Assembly (NCBI GenBank): GCA_016256075.1
Contig: SDVU01000854.1
Span: 1 to 10,078, forward strand
DNA length: 10,078 nucleotides
Source: Dictyocoela muelleri
Taxonomy: Eukaryota; Microsporidia
Direction of reading: 5' to 3'
Below are positions 1 to 7,313 of the stretch, one piece after another. The stretch's first letter is position 1; every line of letters begins with the position of its first letter. The notes beneath the pieces were generated by a model that saw only the letters and a program-made list of their open reading frames with translations, did no database searches and was not told the DNA's origin. The translations under genes were made by a program, and so were the position numbers.

Positions 1-125
1 GTCATATTTGGTATAGAATTTAAAATAACTATTTTAACAATTTAATTGATAATTTAATAAAAAAATGTTAAAATAAAAATTCAAAATTATCAGAAAATTA
101 TTAATAATAATATATTGGCATTATT
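1..125. other. AT-rich intergenic DNA, no gene seen
   Basis: This stretch is almost entirely A and T with short A and T runs. No reading frame of useful length and no RNA-like fold was seen. It leads directly into the tRNA-headed repeat that starts near 126. Confidence 0.6.
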
Positions 126-505
126 TAACACCCAGATAGCTCAGTGATTAACACTCTTGAATGTAAAATAAAAGTATCGTGGTTCAAATCCCGCAGAGGT
201 CAATCTTTAATAAATAATGAGAGAATGAAGTTAATCAGTCATAACTTTATAATTATAGTATATATACAGTTGTTCCAATGTGGTATACCTGATTAAGACT
301 TGTTTAATATGATAATGAAGCAGAAGGAACTCTCCTATGAGTGGGTATGATTGTGGCGACGCATCACGGCAAAAAGTAGTGAAAAATCAAAATTCATGAA
401 AAGTCACTAATTACTTGTATCCTGCTGATTCATTGATAAAACGAAGATCGCTTATACAGCTGGTATTCTGTGTAGCTTATTAAGTGACAAACGCTCAGCG
501 CATGA
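126..505 (+). repeat. tRNA-headed SINE-like repeat, copy A
   Basis: The head (about 131-201) looks like a tRNA. An A-box-like TAGCTCAGTGATT lies at 137-149 and a B-box-like GGTTCAAATCC at 181-191, at tRNA-like spacing. The acceptor and D stems do not pair properly, so a working tRNA is unlikely. About 300 bp of non-tRNA body follows. It aligns along its whole length with a second copy at about 6022-6405; shared blocks include CACTCTTGAATGTAAAA, CTTTAATAAATAAT, ATAATTATAGTAT, TTAAGACTT, GGCGACGCATC and GATTCATTGATAA. T runs at 508-513 and 515-523 could terminate Pol III. The layout of tRNA promoter, body and T run is that of a SINE, which a partner LINE would mobilise; no LINE is visible here. 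The borders are approximate and no target-site duplication was identified. It could instead be a stable structural RNA family with a tRNA-like 5' end. Confidence 0.55.
137..191 (+). promoter_or_regulatory. Internal Pol III A box and B box, copy A
   Basis: TAGCTCAGTGATT (137-149) fits the A-box pattern, and GGTTCAAATCC (181-191) fits the B-box pattern with one change at the usual G. They are 31 bases apart, as in ordinary tRNA genes. TFIIIC binds such boxes to recruit TFIIIB and Pol III. The elements are read directly from the sequence; activity is inferred. Confidence 0.5.
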
Positions 506-507
506 CA

Positions 508-523
508 TTTTTTATTTTTTTTT
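508..523 (+). terminator. Candidate Pol III T-run terminator after copy A
   Basis: Runs of six and nine T separated by one A follow the end of the repeat body. Pol III stops at runs of four or more T on the non-template strand. In so AT-rich a genome such runs are also common by chance, and copy B has no equivalent. Confidence 0.3.
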
Positions 524-599
524 AATATTTTATATTATACATTTTTATCCTATTTTTTTCATTTTCTAATAATTATTTTCTATTATTTTTTAAATTTTT

Positions 600-682
600 T
601 TATCAGCGAGACTCTAACCCAGATATATCAAGCTGACCGGACCCAAATGTTACTAACCTACTAACCACTCCACTAAAGTGCC
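600..682 (-). repeat. tRNA-like sequence (tRNA relic or another SINE head)
   Basis: Read on the minus strand, GGCACT opens at 682. An A-box-like TTTAGTGGAGTGG lies at 677-665 and a B-box-like GGGTTAGAGTCTCGC at 620-606. The length of about 82 nt and the long region between the boxes recall tRNA-Ser or tRNA-Leu with a variable arm. The two acceptor ends do not pair, so a functional tRNA is doubtful. An A-rich stretch follows on the same strand. It differs from the copy A/copy B family. It could be a degenerate tRNA, the head of a different SINE, or a chance likeness. Confidence 0.35.
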
Positions 683-792
683 TATATATTTTTTTTTATA
701 TATATTTAAATATATAAATTTATTAAAAATATATGAATATATAAAAATATAAATATATAAATATATATATATATATAAAAATATAAATATAT
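683..792. repeat. AT-rich microsatellite and low-complexity tract
   Basis: Irregular TA and ATATAAATATA repeats fill the gap between the tRNA-like sequence and the first LTR fossil. No coding signal is present. Tracts like this are slippage-prone and often accept insertions. Confidence 0.8.
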
Positions 793-978
793 TGTCGGAT
801 TAATCTACGACCCTACCAAATACCAACAATTGATTGTAAAGAGATAAATGAGAATCTTGTTTATTTTATGTTATCTTCCGGATGGAAATACCGTCATCCG
901 GGAAATTTCTAGGTTTGTTGTTTCTGATCTGTTTATCTTTATGAGATTTCGGTGAAAAAGACATGGGGTTTAAAATCA
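793..978 (-). repeat. Possible 3' LTR of minus-strand fossil
   Basis: On the minus strand a purine-rich tract (AAAAGAAAAC) precedes TG at 978. The segment ends in CCGACA at 793, giving a TG...CA unit of about 186 bp just where a 3' LTR is expected. It holds a hairpin at 878-901. No second copy exists in the window to confirm it, so the borders are a proposal. Confidence 0.35.
878..901. other. Short hairpin inside the LTR-like region
   Basis: CCGGATG (878-884) and CATCCGG (895-901) form a perfect 7-bp stem around a 10-nt loop. This is GC-rich against the local background. In an LTR such a fold could take part in RNA 3'-end formation, but its role is unknown. Confidence 0.45.
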
Positions 979-1147
979 GTTTTCTTTTATTGTTTTAAAT
1001 TCAAAGAAAGATTGGTCTAGAACATGTTAAAGAGGTAAATTCAGTGATTTTAATTTTTATTGATTTTTCTTTGTTTTCCTTTTAATTCGGTGTTAATTTA
1101 ATGTCAAGGCACGACATTTTCTCTCTCTTCAAGTGTTTAAGTTTCCA

Positions 1148-2090
1148 CTATGTTTTTTTTGTCATCTTATTCATCTCTCTCAGAAAAACGCTTCTATCAC
1201 TCTCAATGACCTTGCATATCTCATACGGTCTCTCCCATTTATCGGCTAACTTGTCTGGAAAATGTTTTCTCTTCAACGCCAAATCCCCGATTATAAACCT
1301 TTTTATTTTGTATCTAATGTTTTCTCTTTTAATTTCTTCAAGCGCTTTATCAATTTCTTCTCTCTTAATCTTATCGACTTCTGTGCTCAAATTTTGCTTG
1401 TAAATGTCAAATGGTGAGTGTTCGTTTATTATTTCAATTGGCGACATCATTAACTTTCTGTTTGCATTAAAATTCAAGAAAATAAAAATATTGACCTCTA
1501 ATTTTTTAAAATTCTTACCTTTGGATATTCGACAAACTTGTAAAATCGATCTATTAAATCTTTCTGAGATCCCATTGGCTCTTGGGTTATATGGTAATGT
1601 TATAACATGTCTTATGTCATATTTTTCCATAATATTTTTCATTCTCATACTTATAAACTGTCTGCCTTGATCGGAAAGTTTTTTAGAAGGTACTCCGAAT
1701 TCCAGGAACCATTTCTCGAGTTTTGATATGACGTTGGTAGATTTTATATGAATAAGATATGTATTTTCGTAAATCTAGAGTATATATCTGTGATTGTCAT
1801 AACATAAAAGTATGTGAATTTAAGTTTTGAGTTGAAATGTTTTGTTTTCTGTGGTCTAAGTATGTCTGTGGATAAAAAGTCAAACGGTTTATTGCTGTAT
1901 ATAGGGTCACCGTAGGGTTTTACATATTTTGCAAAATCTTTTATAAGTAGACATGTCAAACATTCAGATGTAACTTGAGAAACAATTTTATGTAGGTTTT
2001 TGCATTTGATATATCTGTTAATTGTGTTTATTAATTTTTTTATTCCGGGTGTAATAATTTTTCATGAAATTCTTTTAAAATCGGTTTTGC
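1148..2090 (-). mobile_element. Integrase part of minus-strand fossil
   Basis: The zinc-binding His and Cys marks, the aspartate in TDIYSRFT, the SDQGRQF-like segment (about 1653-1679) and NGISERFN (about 1554-1577) correspond to the HHCC and DDE modules of retroviral-type integrases. WERPYEI near 1231 resembles the GPY/F module of Ty3/gypsy integrases. The region is broken and treated as a fossil. Confidence 0.8.
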
Positions 2091-2221
2091 CTTTTCATTT
2101 GGTATCGAAAGTTTTGTTTTATTTAAGTTATAATTTATGTCTCTATATTCCATGATTTTATAATTTTCATGTATATTATTAAGTAAGGTGTCTCTGATAT
2201 TGAAATAAAAACGATCACTAT

Positions 2222-2781
2222 TTATTGAACATAGTCTTGAAAATGTGTCCGCTGTGGTATTAGATTGTCCCGAATATATTCGAATTTATAGTTGTATTCT
2301 TCTAAACTAAGTTTCCATCTTTTTGCGCGATTTGAAAGATTTTTTTGAGCTATTAAATCTTTATTATCTGTTCTTATGATAATTTCACCATTCCAAATTA
2401 TGTTTCTGAATGCATCAAGTGATTTTATAATACTCATGATTTCTTTTTTTTATAAAGGTATAATTTTGTTCAGATACCGTGAGCTTGTGGCTATAGAAAC
2501 CAACAATGTTATTTCCCCGTCTCAGTATAGAGCCAAATCCGACGTCTGAAGCGTCAGTTTCAAGTATAAAGGCTAAATTATGATCTGGAAAATAAAAGAT
2601 GGTTTGTTTCTGAATTTCTTTAAGAATGTTTTCCAGCTTCAGTTGATCTTCATTATTCCATGAAAATTTTTCGCCTTTCTTAAATTTTTTTGACAATAAA
2701 TTGCATTTCATACTTATATTTTCTAGAAAGGGTCTGTACCAGTTGATTAAGCCTATGATATTTTGTATGTCATATTTTTTC
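2222..2781 (-). mobile_element. Reverse transcriptase end and RNase H part of minus-strand fossil
   Basis: Minus-strand translation shows the connection segment (IIGLINWYRPFL), which matches the usual FLGLxNYYRxFI of gypsy elements. The RNase H mark ETDASDVGFGSIL follows, with its first catalytic Asp encoded near 2541-2561, then YSHKLTVSEQNYT, the conserved run that follows in retroelement RNase H. This part is a relic within the fossil described above. Confidence 0.8.
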
Positions 2782-3089
2782 GGCACTGAGTTTTCATTCA
2801 GGGACCAGGTAAACATTCATACAACAGAGCTTAGAAAAAAATAAAAGAATATTTGAGTTTCTTATGACGAGTTAGTATGGGAGAGAAATTTTTTACATCA
2901 TAAATTTCTATAATAAAAAAATATAAAAACGGGCAAAGCTCTTTATATATTTTTTTATTATAGAAATTTATGATGTAAAAAATTTCTCTCCCATACTAAC
3001 TCATCATAAGAAACTCAAATATTCTTTTATTTTTTCATAAGCTCTGTTGTATGAATGTTTACCTGGTCTCTGAATGAAAACTCAGTGCC
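2782..3089. repeat. Large near-perfect inverted repeat, 148-bp arms
   Basis: The left arm (2782-2929) and right arm (2942-3089) are reverse complements without a gap and with about five mismatches, roughly 97% identical. They surround a 12-nt centre, CGGGCAAAGCTC (2930-2941). The outer ends are GGCACTGAG and CTCAGTGCC. No target-site duplication flanks the structure. It sits exactly where the two oppositely oriented retroelement fossils meet. The arms agree far better than the two fossils do, so it arose or was homogenised more recently than the fossils decayed. It could be a foldback or MITE-like insertion, or an inverted duplication made by template switching during repair. Confidence 0.9.
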
Positions 3090-4874
3090 AACACTATATA
3101 TTCGTTCGCATGCCTTTTGAATTTGCCAAGTCACCAAAGACATTTCATCAGATAATGCTAACGATTCTAGGACACCTTAGGTTTGTAAAAGTATATCGAT
3201 GATGTGTTAATTCATTCCGAAAACGTCGAATTACATGCACAACACTTACAATTAGTACTATCGATTTTAAAATAGAATGGCTTCACAATTAATTAAGAGA
3301 AATCAACAATTTGTGTAATGTAAGTAAATTATCTAGGACATGTAATTTCAAAGTTAGGAATCAAACCAATACACAGACAATCAGAAAGATTCTATAGATA
3401 AAACCCAGGAACCTCAAGAGCTTACAATAATACCCCGGGTAATAAATTGGTTTAGGCTATTCGTACCTTAAATCACTCAAAAAACATTATTTCTAACAGA
3501 AAAACTACAAAAAGGAAAAGTGTTCTCGTGGGGATATGAAGAAAAGATTCTATTGATAAAAATCGTTTCGGAATTCTAAAATGGACTTAGATTATATTTT
3601 CCCGATTACAATAAAACCTTTGAACTGTACACAGACGCGTCAGATAAGAGCATAGAATGAATACTTAAACTACAAGATAAAATTATAAGTCTTTTCGGAA
3701 AAAAACCGACCAAATCTGAGATGAATTATAATATTATGAAAAAAAAGAGTTATTCAAAAATCTTAAAAGTCTCAAATATTTCAAATCAATTATATTTGCC
3801 ACGAAAGTAGTAGCATTTACTTATAATCGAAATATAGTAAAAGATTCCAGTTCATATCAACGAATCTAACGCTGGAAATTATTGCTATCCGAATATAATC
3901 TTGAACTAAAACACATACCAGGACCAAAAAAATCCAAATCAGATCTTATTTCAAGAATATTATTATGTAAAGACAGGTAATCAACATGTAAAGAGTCATA
4001 TCTATCCTTTGAATTAAAGAAAAACAATGACGAAACGCATCCGACACTGAAAGGTAAAGCTGAAAATATTTAAAATTTAATAATACTCAATAGGACTCTA
4101 GGTCATCCGGGTAAAACTGTCTTCTACTCATTTATTAAAAATCAAAAAATAACATTAAAAGGAATTAAGAACAAAATAAAAAAATAACTAACGAGTGCCG
4201 AGAATGCCAAATTAATAAAAACTTTACTCAAAGGTTCGGTCCGATAGATGGTATCTTATTTGCTTAAGAGTTTAATGAGAAGATTTCTTCAGATATTCTG
4301 GGCCATGGAAAACCAAATATATACCTTTAGTTCTAAAAAGGTTTATTTCTATATGGTTACATTCATTGATATTTACAGCAGGTTGACCGAACTTGAAATA
4401 ATATTTTCTACAACAACAGAAGTAGTTTGAAATTCTCTTAAAAAAGATGGATCGATACTTATAGACCACTAAATATATCGTATCAGATCAAGGAAGGAAT
4501 ACATTTCTTCAAAATTTCGAAAGCTCTTAAAAGAATATAAGGCGACACCAATTCTCGGGAGTACGCATAATTCAACTGCTAACTCAGTATCTGAGAGAAG
4601 AAATTATTAATATTACAGGTCTTCAGAATTTTTAAAAGTATTGACAAAAGGGAATTGGAGATAGGAATATGGTTACGTTAAACTATATCCCGTCACAATT
4701 ACAGGATACTCCCCATTAGATATAATTAAGCTTAGGCATATTAAAGATATGGAAGCAATAAATCGGGTTAGGGAGATCATTTTGAAGAAAAATTACAGAA
4801 ATATAATGAATCTTAAAAGGAAACGAATAAAATATGAATATAAGTCAGTCAATTAATTTTTAGAAACTCGTTTT

Positions 4875-5058
4875 TTGCTCGATAAATTATATGCGAAAAA
4901 GGAGGGCCCGTTTACAGTAGTTGATATAAATCCTAATAAAGTCTTTGTGATCCTTGATGAAAGAAATAAGCTGGTGAGACATAATATTAAAAACATAAGA
5001 CCGTTTTTACCCCCCCCCCGAAGAGAAGAAAGTAGTCGTGGATGCTCGATATTCATTT
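4875..5058 (+). mobile_element. Integrase C-terminal (GPY/F) part of plus-strand fossil
   Basis: The translation KKEGPFTVVDINPNKVFVIL followed by RHNIKNIRPF is a textbook GPY/F module, the small SH3-like fold at the end of Ty3/gypsy and retroviral integrases. It is the best-preserved stretch of this fossil. A run of ten C (5010-5019) follows and is unusual in this AT-rich DNA. No chromodomain is visible after it. Confidence 0.75.
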
Positions 5059-5310
5059 AAAAGAGGTGATAATGATAAAATTTTCTATCAGGAGTGAAAA
5101 AAAACTCCATTCGGAAATTTTGAGATATTTAAAAATACAAATTAAAATTATTTCTACGAACCCGATGAGAGAAAACTTGTGAACCAGAACCCAAATAATC
5201 AAGACCCTCTAGACAAGCTCTAGAGAAGAACAACTTAAATAAAAGATATTTCCCGAAATCACTTTACTCTTATCTACTTCTTACAGGCCGTGTCCCTTCG
5301 GGATACGACA
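5059..5310 (+). repeat. Possible polypurine tract and 3' LTR of plus-strand fossil
   Basis: AAAAGAGG (5059-5066) looks like a polypurine tract and is followed at once by TGATAATG. The segment ends in GGGATACGACA at 5310, giving a TG...CA unit of about 244 bp. The possible LTR of the minus-strand fossil also begins TGAT and ends CGACA. A small hairpin around CCCTTCGGG (5293-5301) lies near the end. There is no second LTR in the window to prove the borders. Confidence 0.35.
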
Positions 5311-5403
5311 ATATGACCACCCAATCAAGTAAAACTAGTATAAAAAACATATTTTTTAAACCTGAAAAATAAAAAATTTATTGAGATTTATCAAATACTT
5401 TGA
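5311..5403. other. AT-rich spacer, no gene seen
   Basis: This short AT-rich stretch separates the LTR-like end of the plus-strand fossil from the terminal-repeat cluster. No frame or RNA-like structure was recognised. Confidence 0.5.
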
Positions 5404-5577
5404 GAAAAGTTTCGGACAAGTCCCATTATTTCCCCTAGGGGGGAAATAATGGGACTGATCTAAAATTTATTATTATTTTTATTCTTATTTTAATTATAAA
5501 TTTATTATTAACCCCTATAGGGGAAAAAATGGGACTGATCGCCTCGGGGGGAAATAATGGAACTGTACCAAAGTTTC
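5404..5577. mobile_element. MITE-like cluster of Tc1/mariner-type terminal repeats
   Basis: The motif AGTCCCATTATTTCCCC or its complement occurs four times: forward at 5419-5435, and reversed at 5440-5457, 5520-5537 and 5548-5565. The outermost pair (5404-5435 and 5546-5577) also match beyond the motif, giving imperfect terminal inverted repeats of about 32 bp around an AT-rich core. The reversed copies end in ACTG, and the last is followed by TA. Known Tc1/mariner/pogo elements often end in CAGT...ACTG and insert at TA, so a non-autonomous relative is a reasonable reading. No transposase is present. The inner copies suggest one element inside another, or tandem growth of the ends. Confidence 0.5.
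5419..5456. repeat. Perfect 17-bp hairpin with 4-nt loop
   Basis: The arms 5419-5435 and 5440-5456 pair without mismatch around TAGG. The centre CCCCTAGGGG is itself a palindrome. It is made of two facing copies of the terminal-repeat motif and would extrude easily as a cruciform. A rho-independent terminator reading is not appropriate in a eukaryote. Confidence 0.85.
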
Positions 5578-6021
5578 AATAGTAGTGATAATAACGAAAA
5601 GGAGACAATTTATAAAATTATTTTTTTATGTAATGACATTAAGGTGTTATCAATATTTTCATCGGGTCAAATAATATTATCGAAGCTCGGAATAACACTT
5701 TATTTGCTGAATCATTAAATTTCTATCCAACATTCCCAATATTTGCAAAAATATAATAAAAGAAAAAAATAGGAGTAAAATTAAAATTTTTCAGATAATA
5801 GGAGGAAAATGTTTTGAAATTAAGAGAGTAAATTTTTGAAAGGAATTATATTAAAAAGTATTAATAGAAAAATAGGGTTAAATGGATATCTAAGCCTTTT
5901 TAAGCTGTTTTATATAGAATTAAGATTAAAAGAAAATTTAAAGATTTATTCATAATTTTTTATGATTTTTTTGAAGTTTTTGCGCGCAAAAATTCGCTTC
6001 GAGGCTCGTCTATGTACACCG
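5578..6021. other. AT-rich intergenic DNA with a GCGCGC palindrome
   Basis: No coding frame or RNA gene was recognised here. The only standout is a perfect 16-bp palindrome, TTTTTGCGCGCAAAAA (5977-5992). A GC-richer stretch follows, immediately before the second tRNA-headed repeat. Confidence 0.55.
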
Positions 6022-6405
6022 GAATAGGCCAGATACCTTAGTGGTTAACACTCTTGAATGTAAAATTCAATTTTGGAGGTTTAATACCGTTGATGTCACT
6101 CTTTAATAAATAATAGGGGAATGACATTAAGCGGTCAAAACTATATAATTATAGTATAATATACAGCTATTTCAGTGTAGTATAGCTAATTAAGACTTGG
6201 TCTTATTTGACAATAAATTATAAATCATTCATCTAGGTGTGGGAATAGTACGGCGACGCATCTCGCAAAAGGTAGTGAAAAAAGAAAAATTTATAGAAAG
6301 CCACTAATTGCACGTATATTTCCGATTCATTGATAACACAAAAATCTCGTTCACAGCTGCGCTTCTGGGTAGATTAGGTGTGGCGTAATTTCTGAGCACA
6401 AAGAA
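6022..6405 (+). repeat. tRNA-headed SINE-like repeat, copy B
   Basis: This is a diverged second copy of the repeat at 126-505, in the same orientation; by eye about 70% of bases agree. The A-box region TACCTTAGTGG (6034-6044) is close to consensus. The B-box region (GGTTTAATACC, about 6080-6090) has drifted from GGTTCAAATCC, so this copy is less likely to be transcribed. Similarity continues through the non-tRNA body to about 6385-6405, which shows the unit is a dispersed repeat and not a lone tRNA gene. It has no T-run end. Copies A and B flank the retroelement nest. Confidence 0.55.
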
Positions 6406-7313
6406 ATAACGGTCTAAATACCGCGTTATGCGACAACTCACCGGATTGATAGTCATGGATGATGACAGCATGTTTTATATAATAAAAATTGAATGCATTT
6501 TTATCAATTAAAAATAGGGCAATAAAAAAAGATTTTTAAATAAATTATTTTAAAACATATTGATTAAATAGCATCTATCAATTAATTAAAATAATATTCA
6601 AATAAAACATAAAGCTTAAAATTAATTTCAATAATCATCTAATTTTCCTAAATCTTGTTAGAGACATTATTTATGATTGATTCAGAATTTTTTTGGTGTA
6701 ATTTTAATATTTTAATTTCCGTCAACATAATTGACTACAAGAATTCCAAAATCAATATTAAATTAGTTCTTAAATTGCAAATATCTTCAATTTGATCATT
6801 ATAGTTTTTTTAAATATAATCCAATTATATTATCAGAGCATATTGCGGATTAAATGCTCATTTTTCAAATTTTTAAATATTATCTCGACATCTTAAAGGC
6901 AAAGTATAACGTTTTTATAATTTTTATCTCATTTTTTCAGTAAATGTTAATAAAAAAATTTAATGTTAAATTGTAAAAAATCATTAAATATATTTATTTT
7001 GTAATAAAATAGAAAAATACTCAATTGGGTTCGCACATTAGATATGGTGATGTATTCACACGCTCGGGGTACTCACACGCCCATGAAATTAATTATTATT
7101 TTTTATCTTTTTTAAGATTAATTATTGGTCATATGTGTGATTCATTATCTTCAAAATTTGATCGTATTAAAACTCAATCTAATTAAAAAAAATATTAAAA
7201 TAAAAAATTCTTCAAAATACATTCTTAAAATAAAAAATTCAATATCAAAAAACAATATATTTAAAAATAAACCTCCTTAAAAATAAACCTCTTTAAAAAA
7301 ATATTACCTTTCC
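6406..7313. other. AT-rich intergenic DNA downstream of the minus-strand gene
   Basis: About 0.9 kb without a gene. A GC-richer patch at 7029-7083 contains CACACGC twice (7057-7063 and 7074-7080). Closer to the gene, TTAAAATAAAAAATTC is repeated at 7195-7210 and 7225-7240. A 16-bp unit, TTAAAAATAAACCTC plus one base, occurs twice in tandem at 7261-7292. The last two lie just after the stop codon of the minus-strand gene, in its likely 3' untranslated region. Confidence 0.55.

Larger units (their letters stand above)
793..2781 (-). mobile_element. Ty3/gypsy LTR retrotransposon fossil, minus strand
   Basis: This is a 5'-truncated, broken Ty3/gypsy (Metaviridae) element read on the minus strand. 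The parts appear in the order typical of gypsy pol: the end of reverse transcriptase and RNase H (about 2781-2222), the integrase zinc-binding module with HPE and CLTC marks (about 2090-1935), the integrase catalytic core (about 1930-1540), and a GPY/F-like C-terminal module (about 1265-1148). A short LTR-like stretch follows. Gag, protease and most of reverse transcriptase are absent; the element stops at the large inverted repeat. It carries roughly half a dozen breaks. Domain marks are still easy to read, so it seems moderately old and younger-looking than its plus-strand neighbour. No envelope gene was seen. Confidence 0.85.
3090..5310 (+). mobile_element. Ty3/gypsy LTR retrotransposon fossil, plus strand
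   Basis: This is a second 5'-truncated Ty3/gypsy fossil, on the plus strand. In order it shows reverse transcriptase (about 3090-3480, with an RMPFEF-like segment near 3105 and a YIDD catalytic mark at 3192-3203), RNase H (about 3600-3970, with TDASD near 3631), the integrase zinc-binding module (about 4090-4215), the integrase core (about 4230-4620), and a clear GPF C-terminal module (about 4905-5010). An LTR-like end follows. Gag, protease and the 5' LTR are missing. It is heavily broken, with well over a dozen breaks, so it looks clearly older than the minus-strand fossil. Its protein marks differ enough from the other fossil to suggest a separate lineage. Confidence 0.85.

Noticed and set aside
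131-201. A functional tRNA gene at the head of copy A
   Set aside because: The promoter boxes are good, but the acceptor and D stems do not pair, and similarity to copy B continues some 300 bp past the tRNA-like part.
1101-1670. Plus-strand small proteins over the integrase fossil
   Set aside because: These are complements of the retroelement's integrase region, which has clear family marks on the minus strand.
2782-3089. A typical MITE insertion with target-site duplication
   Set aside because: The sequences just outside the two arms do not match, so a simple insertion is not shown; foldback element or rearrangement are kept as alternatives.
4272-5056. Minus-strand small proteins over the plus-strand fossil
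   Set aside because: They lie opposite readable integrase segments and have no recognisable features of their own.
6406-6429. Small hairpin (ATAACGGT with ACCGCGTTAT) as a terminator
   Set aside because: The stem needs a bulge, is short and has no T run. It may simply be chance at the ragged end of copy B.
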